Source of the DNA: Corydoras sp. C115
Taxonomy: Eukaryota; Chordata; Actinopteri; Siluriformes; Callichthyidae
Assembly: GCA_019802505.1 (NCBI GenBank)
Contig: JAFMOC010000050.1
Location: 192,001-256,000, forward strand
Length of the DNA: 64,000 nucleotides
Direction of reading: 5' to 3'
The first letter of the stretch is position 1, and every line of letters starts with the position of its first letter. The position numbers and the translations under genes were made by a program. Positions 1-21,486 of the stretch are shown here, one piece after another. A model generated the notes under the pieces. That model searched no databases and was not told the origin of the DNA. It was given only the letters and a program-made list of their open reading frames with translations.

Positions 1-549
1 TGTTTTTTGGGGGGCTCCCTATTAAAACCATTGAAAGCTTTTAATTGTTTGGGGTTTTGGGGTTTGACCCCTTTTTTCATACAAACTCAAATCGTCTGTG
101 TGATAATTATATGAGTGCTGCTGTGTGCGGTTTTCCAAATGCATAGTCCCATAGACTGGATCATAGAGCCATAAGTATACATACATTTTTTAATGCACTA
201 AGCATTTTAGCAAATAATGCAGCAACATTGTTAGAATGATTTATGATCTTCACACATGCACATAAGCTCTCTGTGTTAATGCATTGCAGGGATGTTACTT
301 AGACTTCTAGTCATTTTGCTGCGACTAACCAAAACAATGAATGATAATAACCTAATTTTACCATAACCAAAACTTTACTCTAACTATAACTTTAACGATA
401 ACTATAAACTCCTCATAAATAATCATAAAATAATTTTTCTTGAAAAAGCACACATGTGCCCACATGTGATTCTTTAAACCCCATAAAGCTATATTTATCT
501 GTACACACATTAATATATACATAATATACATACGTCTTTTTAAAAAAAA
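1..549. other. AT-rich sequence, nothing recognised
   Basis: No coding similarity, tRNA head or inverted repeat that I can name. If dipk1c continues off the left edge, this is intronic. Confidence 0.4.
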
Positions 550-745
550 TTATAAGTGACTTATATGTATCCCAGCTTTGATGGCTGGGGTTGGAACACG
601 GAGACTTTACCTCTGAAGCAATGAGGCTTAAGTGCCTTGCTGAAGGGCTCACATTGATAACTTCAGTAAATACTGGATTTGAACCCTCATACTCCAGATT
701 GATAGCCCAAAACCCTAACCACTAAGCTACCCCATCCCTCATACA
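550..745 (-). repeat. SINE-C copy
   Basis: tRNA-like head on the minus strand (complement of CACTAAGCTACCCC at the right end, B-box-like TTTGAACCCTC before it) followed by the family's 'ccttgctgaagggctcacattgg' type body. Diverged copy. Confidence 0.6.
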
Positions 746-750
746 TCCCC

Positions 751-1272
751 ATATATACAAAAGTGTGGATACGCTTCTTTTTTGTTCCACTTATTGTCCA
801 TGTTCTCAGTTCTACTTATTTTAAAGATGGAGTTTGTAGTTCTACAATTCCAGACTGTAGTCCATCTGTTTGTGTTCTACAGTACATACTGTGTACATCC
901 CCTTTACTCTGTTCTAATTGTCAGGACCCCGATAATACCACCATATAGAAGGTGGTGCCTTATTCCTATACCAGCATGTCACTGAGGTGTTTAAATGAAA
1001 CTACAGCAGCACTGCTGCACTAAAACCTCCTCACCACATCAGTGTTACTGCAGAACAGCCAATAAACAATCCACCACCCAAATGATACCTGTTCTGTGAT
1101 GATCCTGACCAATAGAGAACAGAGGGACTAACAACAGAGGACTAACAAAAACAAAGAACACAGTTGGACAGTCTGTAATTATAAAATGACAAAGTCCATC
1201 TACAAGGTAAGTGGAGAAAATATAAAATGGAGAGGGTATGTCCAAATATTTGACTGGTATTGTGTATATGAA
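751..1272 (+). mobile_element. MITE-M, near full-length copy
   Basis: The left end (AGATGGAGTTTGTAGTTCTA near 826) and the right end (TGACAAAGTCCATCTACA near 1187) are imperfect inverted repeats over roughly 100 bases. The outer ends read GTGTGGATACGCTTC and GGTATGTCCAAATATTTGAC. There is no coding potential. The same core recurs at 20.4, 32.1, 47.3, 50.6 and 63.7 kb. Confidence 0.75.
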
Positions 1273-1627
1273 TATATATTTGTTTCTTGCATGAGCAATT
1301 TTAAGCAAAGAAAGAGATTTGTTTTTTTAAAGGCTGCTCTGTCTGTGTTTACATTAAATTGCTACTCTCTCTCTTTTTCTGTAGTATATCTGTTGAGTGA
1401 TTTAGTGGCTTCATTTGAGGCAGTGGGTAAATCTAAATTCCGTGACCTTCTCTTGTTTGTTTAAGGTTTTTATTGTTTCCTCAAAGTAGCTTACCGTATG
1501 TAAGCAGGCATTTGCCGCAGCTTAATGACAGCTTTACCCAGCTTCAGCAAGTTCCCTGTTATTTTAGTCAATTACCCAACGTGATCCACAGATACCCCTG
1601 CACACGGCTGCATGGTGAAATACCCAC

Positions 1628-12975
<11,348 letters not shown>

Positions 12976-13760
12976 GCCCTCTGCACTCTGCCCACTTGTC
13001 TGACAGCGTTCCTCCTGTAGGCATCAGCAATGGTCCTGGAAGTGCAACAAAGGCTTGGAGTCCAGCTGGTTGTCCTGCAGGACATCTGAGCAAGTTGGTT
13101 TGTTTCTTTGTTCGCCTCATGCACACAAACAGTCCAATCCTGGTCTGGAGAGCTTCCCAAACCAAGTGTCCTTCCACGCTGCTGCTTTGAGGATTGATGA
13201 CGCTCTTCTTGACTTGGAAAGCAGTGAAATTATCCCCACTATCTCATTCTTTCTCTACTTTCCATTCCGTTGTCCTGCTGCTATCTGTTTTTCAGACCCC
13301 TCCATACTCCCAACTCCTGCTTCTCCACACCGTGGTGTTCTCTTCCCGTCTCTCACTCGCCCCTCTCCTTCCTTCTCTCTCTGCCTCTGGCTTTCAATTC
13401 CCCCTCTCCCTCTATCTCTCTCTTTCAATCTCTCCCACTTACTATACTCCACCTTTTTCTTCCTCTCCCTCTCTTTCACTGTGTGCCGCCCGCCCCCTTC
13501 TCACAGACTAACCTCCTTCGGGTTGCGTTTTTGCTGTTTCCACGGCAGCCAGGCCTTTCCAACAGACGCGCTGTCTTTGCCGTGCGTTCTGCCAAAACTC
13601 TCTCCCGCGCCACGCATGCAACATACTGCCTTTAATAATTGCAATGCAGCTTTGCACCAGCCACGCAACATGCGCACTTTTAAACACTCCACTATTCTAA
13701 TGACTTTAATAGATCAAAGTGGAAATACTTCACTAAGATTCCCTGCTGCATGGGCAGCTT
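12976..13760 (-). promoter_or_regulatory. likely dipk1c 5' UTR and promoter region
   Basis: This stretch lies directly upstream of the dipk1c start codon. It is GC- and CpG-richer than its surroundings (especially 13500-13620) and holds a long pyrimidine tract at about 13245-13500, which reads as a GA-rich tract on the gene strand. A TTTAAAAG word on the minus strand near 13679-13686 could act as a TATA-like box. The transcription start cannot be placed from sequence. Several open frames cross it on both strands, but none resembles a protein I know. Confidence 0.35.
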
Positions 13761-14253
13761 AATGTTTAAACCCAGTCGCCGAGTATTTGATTTACAAAGG
13801 ACTTCTCTGCAGTGATGGAGCGTGGGATTTGATTTGCGCTGTCTGAATGAACGAAGGGCTCTGTGGCTTGTTCTTCAGATAAGCTGGGAGCCAAGTGCCT
13901 CTCTGTGTGACTGTTGTGCTCTGTTGTGCTGAGGACACAGCATGTGCTCGGAATTCTTAATTGTCTTCTTAGACTATAAGAGAATGGCCAACCAGCCATC
14001 AGCTCATTTTCAGCTGTGTTCTCAAGAAAATGCTTTACACTATATTAGTTGTCTATTAGACATTTTTTATTTGCTTGGTGGCAATATGTTCCCTCAACTT
14101 ATTAATCTTTTCAGGTGCTGCTCTGAATACGAAAAAACTTGAGACACTGATACAGGGAGGTTCATGGGGCAAAGATACCTTACATTTAAAAAGGTGGTTA
14201 GAAGGCTGTATTTTTGTGCATTGTTTATAGTAGTGTTGTGTGATACACTACGT

Positions 14254-14554
14254 AGGCGGCATGGTGGCTTAGTGGTTTAGCATGTTCTCCTCTCAGCGCT
14301 ATTCCCGGTTTCCAATCCCAATCTGGGTGGAGTTTCCATGTTCTCCCCGTGCCTGCGTGGGTTTCCTCCGGGTTCTCCAGTTTCCTCCCACAATCCAAAA
14401 ACATGGATCAAGGTCAATTAAATTCTCCAAATTGCCCCGTATAGAGTGTGTGTGTGTGAGTGAGTGAGTATGTGCCGATGGATTGGCGCCCTAGCCTGGA
14501 TGTATTTGCCCAACGACCCTAGTAGAGGATAAAGCGGAAGGTAATTGATGCATG
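14254..14554 (+). mobile_element. SINE-A copy with 12 bp target duplication
   Basis: tRNA-like head GGCGGCATGGTGGCTTAGTG, truncated B-box region, body and GATAAAGCGGAAG end. GATACACTACGT flanks it at 14242-14253 and 14555-14566. Confidence 0.9.
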
Positions 14555-14607
14555 GATACACTACGTTCAACACTTCAAAAAGATGTTATAATCTCAGAAT
14601 AATCTCA

Positions 14608-14866
14608 TGCCCATCCATAGGAGAATGTTTCGGGCGCTGGGCAGATACACCAGAGAGAGCCCTGCACCAGGGCACCAATCAGGGCACCAATCCATCATTG
14701 GGCACACACTCACTTTTGGGACAATTTAGAGTAGCCAATTCACCTTAAATCCTTCTTTTTGGACTGTGGGAGGAAACTGGAGAAAACCCACATGGACAAG
14801 GGGAGAACATGGAAAGGCCACTCAGATCGGGATTCAAACCTGCATCCCTAGGCTAAGAGGTGGATG
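14608..14866 (-). mobile_element. SINE-A copy, truncated
   Basis: Minus-strand body from the 'gcccatccataggagaatg' region to the AAACCTGCATCCCTAG B-box region. The tail end is missing compared with its duplicate at 15105. Confidence 0.75.
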
Positions 14867-15104
14867 TGCAATATGTTCCCCTAACTTATTCATCCTATTA
14901 GTCTGTGTTTTGAATATTGAACAGCTTGATGACACTGATATAGGGAGGTGAAGACTTCCATGGGCCAAAGACACCCTGCATTTAAAAAGGCAGTGAGAAG
15001 GCTTTTTTCATTGTTAATTGTAGAGTTGTGTGTACTTCATTATTTACGCATGTAATACACTACTTTCAACACATCAATAAAAATGGTTTAATTTCTGAAT
15101 AATC

Positions 15105-15440
15105 TCATCTCATTTTCCTCCACTTAGTCCTATACTAGTGTCTTGGGGGAGGGATGGTGGGATGTCATGCCCATCCATAAGAGAATGCTTCAGGCGCTGG
15201 ACAGATACACCCAGGACCGCGCACCAATCCATCCCTGGGCACACACTCATTCACACAAACACATACACTCTAGAGATTTAAAGCAGCTAATATACCTTGA
15301 ATCCATGTTTTTGGATTGTGGAAGGAAACTGGAGAAAACCCACATGGACACGGGGAGAACATGTAAACTAAACACAGATCAGGATGCGCACCTGGACCCC
15401 AGTGCTGAGTGCGGGTGTGCCACTCTATTAGGAAAAATAA
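15105..15440 (-). mobile_element. SINE-A copy, diverged
   Basis: Minus-strand copy in the right-hand duplicate. It retains the CTTAGTCCTATACTAG tail region and the 'gttgggcagatacaccc'-type body; the tRNA head is degraded. Confidence 0.7.
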
Positions 15441-15512
15441 TTACTTAGTCACACTGCTTCATTTAACCAGGCTTCTCTCATTTAAACGATTTTTCTTCAT
15501 TTGCAAGATTTT

Positions 15513-15842
15513 CATTCATTCATTCATTATCTCCCGCTTTATCCTCTATTAGGGTCGCGGTGGGGTTCCCCATGCCCATCCAGGGGAGAACATCTCGGGC
15601 GCTGGGCAGATAGACTTAGGACAGGGCGCCAATCCATCGCTGGGCACACACTCACTCACACAGACACACTCTATATGGGGCAATTTTGAGAATTCAATTG
15701 ACTTGATCCATGTTTTTGGACTGTGGGAGGAAACCGGAGAACCCGGAGGAAACCCACGCAGACACGGGGAGAACATAGAAACTCCACCCAGATGGGGATT
15801 CGAACCGGGCTGAGAGGCGAACGTGCTAACCACTAAACCACT
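15513..15842 (-). mobile_element. SINE-A copy, young subfamily
   Basis: Begins with (CATT)n and ATCTCCCGCTTTATCC, contains the full body, and ends in the head at CTAACCACTAAACCACTT. A deletion removes part of the B-box region (CGAACCGGGCTGAGAGG). Confidence 0.85.
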
Positions 15843-15844
15843 TT

Positions 15845-15990
15845 AAGTGATTTAACAAGTATCTCAGCATTAATGGCTGGGGTCAGAACATAGGAACAGC
15901 AGCAATCATGCAATGAGTGAACATGGGATTTGAACCCTAAATCGTTGGATTAATAGCCCAAACAGCTTTGCCACTGAGCTTCTCCACCCT
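15845..15990 (-). repeat. SINE-C copy
   Basis: Minus-strand tRNA-like head at the right (complement of CCACTGAGCTTCTCCACC) with TTTGAACCCTAAATCG B-box region. Confidence 0.6.
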
Positions 15991-16144
15991 TCTTAGTATT
16001 CTTAATAGTATTCTTGTGATACTAAACTATTAAAGTCTTACTAAACTAAGCTTGTTCTTTTTCCCAAATTTACTTCATTTAACTCAATTTAACTCTGAGA
16101 ATCCTTCAAATTACTGTTTAAATACTTCTCACTAACAAATTGGA

Positions 16145-16485
16145 GGCAGCACAGTGGCTTAGTGGTTAGCACGTTTGCCTCTCAGCACTAGGGATTCCCG
16201 GTTCGAATCCCCATCTGGGTGGAGTTTCCATGTTCTCCCCATGTCTGCGTGGGTTTTCTCCGAGTTCTCCGGTTTCCTCCCACAGTCCAAAAATATAGAT
16301 CAAGTCAATTGAATTCTCCAAATTGCCCCATATAGAGTTTGTCAGTGTGAGTGAGTGTGTGCCCAGCGATGGATTGGCGCCCTGTCCTGGGTCTATCTGC
16401 CCAGCGCCCGAGACGTTCTCCCCTGGATGGGCATGGGGAACCCTACCGCGACCCTAATAGAGGATAAATGAATGAATGAATGAAT
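16145..16485 (+). mobile_element. SINE-A copy with 11 bp target duplication
   Basis: Full length from GGCAGCACAGTGGCTTAGTG to the (ATGA)n tail. AACAAATTGGA is repeated exactly at 16134-16144 and 16486-16496. Confidence 0.93.
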
Positions 16486-16604
16486 AACAAATTGGAATAG
16501 AAAAGCAGACTTTGACATCCCTATAGAAGTAGTTTTCTATGATGCTTTGAATACGCTACATTAAAACATTTTGCATATGCTTTGATTTAATGTGAGTTAG
16601 AATT

Positions 16605-16760
16605 AGAGTGCAGGGTCAGTCATGATGTAGCACAACTGGAGCAACAACAGTTAAGGGCCTTGCTCAAGGGTCCACCTTGGCAACTGTTGGTGGCCTCGGG
16701 GTTTAAACCCACAACCTTCAGATTGCTTGTCTAATACTCTAATGACTGAGCTTCCAAACC
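16605..16760 (-). repeat. SINE-C copy, diverged
   Basis: AAGGGCCTTGCTCAAGGGTC body and a TTTAAACCCACAACCTTCAG B-box region on the minus strand. Confidence 0.6.
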
Positions 16761-16836
16761 ACAAAGACAAAGAACATGCCCTGCTGCCAGAGAATCAAAC
16801 CCAGAACCTTCTTGCTGTGAGGTGAGCATGTGCACC

Positions 16837-16838
<2 letters not shown>

Positions 16839-16872
<34 letters not shown>
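16839..16872. repeat. (GT)n microsatellite
   Basis: About 17 uninterrupted GT dinucleotides. Confidence 0.95.
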
Positions 16873-16873
<1 letters not shown>

Positions 16874-16912
16874 TATCCATTCAATCGTGTCGGACCCTTG
16901 GATACTCTATAG

Positions 16913-17348
16913 CAGTAATTATCAACTGGTGGGTTGTGACCTTTATTTATTCATTTATTGTAAAATAAATAAATATGATTTAAAGTAATTATTGCTCTTC
17001 TAACTTTATACACGTCTTCTATCTTAAAAAAGATGAGACGGAGAGAGGTATTCTCATTGCCATGGTAACCATAATTTTTTTGCCGGTTACCCATCTCTTT
17101 AAATTTGTGATGATGTCCGGAGGCAAGATAGCTAAACGAAAACATAACCCTGAGGATTTCAAATGTGGATTTTCGTTTAAAAATACTTCAAAATTCACAT
17201 TGCATGCATATGTATGTTTAAATGTATTTTTAAAAGCTAGTTTTACAAAAAAAAAAAAGTTTTTGGTTTGTATTCTATAAAAGTGGGTCACCTTCTAATG
17301 GCCATGAGAAAATGTGGGTCCTGAACTGAGACCCGTTAAGAATGTCTG
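16913..17348 (+). mobile_element. hAT-type element remnant
   Basis: Ends read CAGTAATTATCAACTGG and, inverted at the right, CAGACATTCTTAACGGG. The flanking 8-mers CTCTATAG and CTCTGTAT agree at 6 of 8 bases. A short open frame from 17062 includes KRKHNPEDFKCGFSF, which resembles the start of hAT (ZBED-type) transposases. A related but emptier copy sits at 45785-46061. No complete transposase. Confidence 0.6.
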
Positions 17349-17810
17349 CTCTGTATTTACAGTGATTAAGTTCCATAGGTTTTCATAGTGAAAGAATTTA
17401 TGAGGTGGAAGTCTTTCCTTGACCATAGTTTACAAACAAAACAATCAGGGTGGCAATTAGTACTGCCAGTCAGCATGTCTTTAGAATGTGGGAGGAAATC
17501 GGAGTACTCAGAGTAAACCCAATAAGGCACAGGGAGGACAAGAAGTTGAGAATAGTAACCTTTGCACCACTGTGTTATTAAATCCAATAATCTTTAACAG
17601 CATCAGTAAAAAAAACTATGCAAAAAAACGTGTGGGTTCTGTGGTACGTAACCCAAGAGTGCAGCATAAAACCACAGGTTTCCTGTGTACTGACGTGCTC
17701 TGAGCAGCCCATTCTACCTCTTTAACCTAATCCCAAAATGTTCTTTAAAGACCAGTGAAGTAAAGAACGTGTGAGGTGACATACATATTCTTGGCTTAGT
17801 GATTAGCATG
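17349..17810. other. intergenic, little recognised
   Basis: Contains a scrap of SINE-A-like text near 17486-17530 (GAATGTGGGAGGAAATCGGA) and otherwise nothing I can assign. Confidence 0.4.
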
Positions 17811-18015
17811 TTAGGTAGCTCAGTGGTTAGGGCATTGAGCTATTAATCTGAAGGTTGGGGGTTCAAATCCCAGGTCCACTGAAGTTACCAATGTGGGTCC
17901 TTGAGCAAGACCTTTAACCCTCATTGCTGCAGAGATGTTGTGATTAACCCTGTGCTCACCTTGTAAGTCACTTTGGATAAAAGCATCTGCTAAATGACCA
18001 AATGTAATGCAAATG
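17811..18015 (+). repeat. SINE-C copy, well preserved
   Basis: tRNA-like head GGTAGCTCAGTGGTTAGGGC, B box GGTTCAAATCCCAG, body CCTTGAGCAAGACC, and the 3' tail CTTTGGATAAAAGCATCTGC followed by TAAATGACCAAATG. Confidence 0.8.
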
Positions 18016-18031
18016 TAATGTAGATGTAAAC

Positions 18032-18303
18032 TATCAGTGCTGGAGATTCAGGTTCGAATCCCGGTCCGTGAGGTTTTTCTCTGGGTTCTCCGGTTTCCTC
18101 CCACAGTCCAAAAACATGGATTTAAGGTGAATTGGCTACTCTAAATTGCCCTTATCTAAATTGCCTCTATATTGTGTGTATCTGTGTGAGAGAGAGTGTG
18201 TGTCCAGCAATGGAGTGGCACCCAAACGTTCTCCCCTGGATGGGCATGGGAAACCCACTGTGTCCTTAGTAGAGGATTCAGCAGAAGATAATGAGATAAG
18301 GTA
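18032..18303 (+). mobile_element. SINE-A copy, head truncated
   Basis: Starts within the A/B box interval, keeps GGTTCGAATCCCGG and the body, and ends at GCAGAAGATAATGAG. Confidence 0.75.
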
Positions 18304-18310
18304 AGACATT

Positions 18311-18651
18311 CATTCATTCATTATCTTCTGCTTTATCCTCTATTAGATTCGTGGTGGGGTTTCCCATGCCCATCCAGGGGAGAACGTTTCGGGCGCTGGG
18401 CAGATAGACCCAGGACAGGGCGCCAATCTATCGCTGGGCACACACTCACTCACACAGACAATTTTGGGGCAATTTTGGAGAACTCAATTGACTTGATCCA
18501 TGTTTTTGGACTGTGGGAGGAAACCGGAGAACCCGGAGAAAACACACGCAGACACGGGGAGAACATGGAAACTCCACCCAGATGGGAAATCGAACCAGGA
18601 ATCCCTAGTGCTGAGAGGAGAACATGCTAAACACTAAGTCACCGTGCCGCC
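18311..18651 (-). mobile_element. SINE-A copy with 15 bp target duplication
   Basis: Full-length minus-strand copy. ATAAGGTAAGACATT is repeated exactly at 18296-18310 and 18652-18666. It inserted at the tail end of the previous SINE-A. Confidence 0.93.
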
Positions 18652-18723
18652 ATAAGGTAAGACATTAGAATGTAATTATGCTACAAATCCTGAAATATTT
18701 TTTTATTTAATAAGTTGAGTGAC

Positions 18724-19070
18724 GGCGGCACGGTGGCTTAGTGGTTAGCACGTTCGCCCCTCAGCGCTAGGGATTCCCGGTTCGAATCCCCATCTGGGTG
18801 GAGTTTCCATGTTCTCCCCGTGTCTGCGTGGGTTTCCTCCGGGTTCTCCGGTTTCCTCCCACAGTCCAAAAACATGGATCAAGTTAATTGAATTCTCAAA
18901 ATTGCCCCATATAGAGTGTGTCTGTGTGAATGAGTGTGTGCCCAGCGATGGATTGGCGCCCTGTCCTGGGTCTATCTGCCCAGCGCCCGAGACGTTCTCC
19001 CCTGGATGGGCATGGGGAACCCCACCGCGACCCTAATAGAGGATAAAGCGGGAGATAATGAATGAATGAA
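18724..19070 (+). mobile_element. SINE-A copy, full length, 12 bp target duplication
   Basis: A near-consensus copy: A box TGGCTTAGTGG, B box GGTTCGAATCC, body and (ATGA)n tail. AAGTTGAGTGAC is repeated at 18712-18723 and 19071-19082. A good reference copy for the family. Confidence 0.95.
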
Positions 19071-19357
19071 AAGTTGAGTGACAGAACAAAATCGATTTGG
19101 CCAGTTGTCTGGCTACCATGAATGTTTATGAAAGTTACAGTTTGATGCCTGTTTTAGCAGCGTGGTGGTGCAGGGGCTAATACTCCAACCTAATAGTAAA
19201 ATTATTAGGTTTGTCTATGATGGACTTAACTAGGGTGTTCTGAGTCCTTTCTCTGTGAAGTTTGTATGTTTTACACATATCTGTGTAGATTTGTAGATTT
19301 TTCTATCAAAGGCAAAAAAGACTATTTATTTTAAGTGAAGAAATTATGAAGTGTAAT

Positions 19358-19612
19358 TAACGCTTAGCACGTTTGTCTCTCAGCACTGTGGAGCCAGGTT
19401 CGAATCTCAATCTGGGTGGTTTCCTCCCACAGTCCAAAACCATGGCTTTAATGTAAAATTGAATGCTCTAGATTGCCCCATATAGTGTGTGTGTGTGTGT
19501 GTGAGTGTCCAGTGATAGTTTGGAGCCCTGTCCTGAGTGTATCTGCATGGGGATTCTCCCCCATGCGACCCTATTAGAGGATTAAGTGAAAGATAATGAA
19601 TGAATAAACAAA
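19358..19612 (+). mobile_element. SINE-A copy, old
   Basis: Diverged copy with CGCTTAGCACGTTTG head, GGTTCGAATCTCAATC B box and ATAATGAATGAATAAA tail, with internal deletions. Confidence 0.7.
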
Positions 19613-20339
19613 GATAAGTTATTCATGGTGTGACAGGTTGCTTTTTATTTTCCATTTTCTTTTAATCTGTATTTAACCCGGCATGACATTTAGAACAGGT
19701 TATTATTTACAGAGACACCGTGGCGGCTTTGCCATGTAAACAGGATAAAAATGATTGACTAAAACGATGTGCTATTTTAAATTGCACACTAAGCTCTTGA
19801 ATTACTGTCACTCCTGCTTAATTTATTTTGACAAATAAACCTAAATTTAAACCTTTTATAAATACCTCTGTCCCTACTTCAACATGTTACAAAGGCATTA
19901 CAGCTGTGTTTTTATACGTTCTAACAGAAGAACAGTAAAATATTAAAGGACAGAATTAAGCTCAGTTCATGAATGATTTTATTACGTTGATAACACTGCC
20001 ATCATGTGGCTACTAACATCAACTGCAGCTATATGCCTGATATTCAGAGGCAGATTTTTTTTTTTAATGATTTGTTAAATTATGGGCAATTGAAAATAAA
20101 AGTGTTAATTTGTTTTTATAGATAGTATTTTTAATCATTATAAAGAAACAATTGCCTTTTTCCTTTTTGAAAATAATACAAATAAAATAATAATAAAATA
20201 GAGTGAGTACATTTCCTTGTGAACTGTACTAAATGTATTACCAGTAGACTATAGTCCTGACATTAATATTCAATTAACTAACTTTGAGATCAACTAATAG
20301 TGTATATAGATTTTGTATATTGTAAATATCAGTATCTGA
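19613..20339. other. intergenic, nothing recognised
   Basis: AT-rich sequence with no named repeat or coding similarity. Confidence 0.4.
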
Positions 20340-20712
20340 CCTCACAAATGCTTAGACACACCTATTTCTAACTCCATGGTCTATTTTCTCAACTTACCAT
20401 ATTGTTTTCGTTAGTCCCCTGTTGGTTCTCTGTTCTCTGTTGGTCAGGACCATCACAGCACAGGTAGAATTTGGGTGGTGGATTGTTTACTGTCAGTTCT
20501 GCAGTGACACTGATGTGATGAGGGGGTTTTAGTGCAGCAGTGCTGCTATAGTTTCATTTAAACACCTCAGTGACACTGCTGGGATAGGAATAATGAACCA
20601 ACCAACAACACCTGCTCTGTGGTGCTACTATTGGGGTTCTAACTATTAGAACAGAGTAAAGGGGACATGAACAAACAGATGGACCACAGTCGTGAATTGT
20701 AGAAGTCCAATA
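20340..20712 (-). mobile_element. MITE-M copy, partial
   Basis: Minus-strand MITE-M core (TTGGTCAGGACCATCACAG, GTTTCATTTAAACACCTCAG). The inner part of the other terminal repeat survives at CAGATGGACCACAGTC. It abuts a family E block. Confidence 0.7.
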
Positions 20713-20713
20713 G

Positions 20714-21125
20714 TTAGTTTCGTTCCTTAAATCTGATTGGCTGAGTTGTTTATCCAGCTGTGACATCATTGACAATAACAAACACTTTTGAACGCTTTAC
20801 ATTCGTATCAATGTGTGATATAGAAATGCATGTTCTGCTGTTTTTTTAATAATCTGTATTCTGTAATTTGGCCACTAGATGGCAGCTTTGCTAATAGACA
20901 GTTTTGCGTTCAATAAACGAATTTGTAAGTCATACCTTGACTTTTTTTTAAATCATAGTGTGTTTGTAACTGTTTTATAAAAGCAATCACTCATTTGAGT
21001 TTGTGTATTATGGTGAATAAACCATGAGAAAGAGGTGTAACTCTACTCTGCTTCGCCCTGTGCGAAGTATAACAACACTTTTTCTCATGATATATTTACA
21101 ATAAAGCAGCCCTCTCTACCTTATT
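20714..21125. repeat. family E copy
   Basis: Has TTAAATCTGATTGGCTGAGT, 'ctgttttataaaagc', AATAAACCATGAGAAAGAGG and the closing 'cttttt-ctcatgatat' arm. It contains a CCACTAGATGGCAG word at 20872-20885 that matches the CTCF core consensus. Confidence 0.5.
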
Positions 21126-21139
21126 AGTAAAGTGATTAT

Positions 21140-21147
21140 ATATATAC

Positions 21148-21235
<88 letters not shown>
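21140..21235. repeat. (TA)n microsatellite
   Basis: TACA repeats grading into about 36 TA dinucleotides. The open frame of alternating Ile/Tyr across it is an artefact. Confidence 0.95.
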
Positions 21236-21237
<2 letters not shown>

Positions 21238-21486
21238 CTTATACACAGAGGTATTTGTCCCATCCGTGCACTGAAACACGCACATATACACACACTGAGT
21301 GAAGTGAGCACACGTGCCCGGACCTGTGGGCAGCCCTTTATACTGTGTCCAGGGAGCAATTGTGGTTAGGTGCTTTGCTCAAGGGCACTTCAGCCATAGT
21401 ACTTGGTGGGACTGCAAAACGAACCGGAGCCCTTCAGGTTACAAAGCTGGTTCCTTAACCACAAGCATATGACTGCTATAGCAACA
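21236..21486 (-). repeat. SINE-B copy
   Basis: Tail side (ATACACAGAGGTATTTGTCC) at the left and tRNA-like head at the right; body TTTGCTCAAGGGCACTTCAG. Confidence 0.75.

Larger units (their letters stand above)
14080..15440. repeat. local tandem duplication with SINE insertions
   Basis: The block starting 'gcaatatgttccctcaac' near 14082 recurs from 14867. Shared words run through GACACTGATA(C/T)AGGGAGG, CATTTAAAAAGG and GAATAATCTCAT, each copy followed by a minus-strand SINE-A. The left copy has gained an extra plus-strand SINE-A at 14254-14554. Confidence 0.75.

Noticed and set aside
1..1627. Search for the missing dipk1c C-terminal exon
   Set aside because: No minus-strand frame here resembles the expected Cys-rich C-terminus; the segment is mostly MITE-M and SINE-C, so the exon is taken to lie outside the window.
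13055..13762. 235-codon open frame on the plus strand
   Set aside because: It runs across a pyrimidine-rich promoter/5' UTR region, is dominated by Ser, Leu and Pro from CT repeats, and has no recognisable domain.
17811..17883. tRNA-like sequence with A and B boxes
   Set aside because: It is the head of a SINE-C, one of many copies. No copy folds into a convincing complete tRNA, so I call no tRNA genes.
14254..19070. Regularly recurring similar blocks, CRISPR-like at first glance
   Set aside because: They are dispersed SINEs on both strands with irregular spacing and target duplications, in a vertebrate genome.
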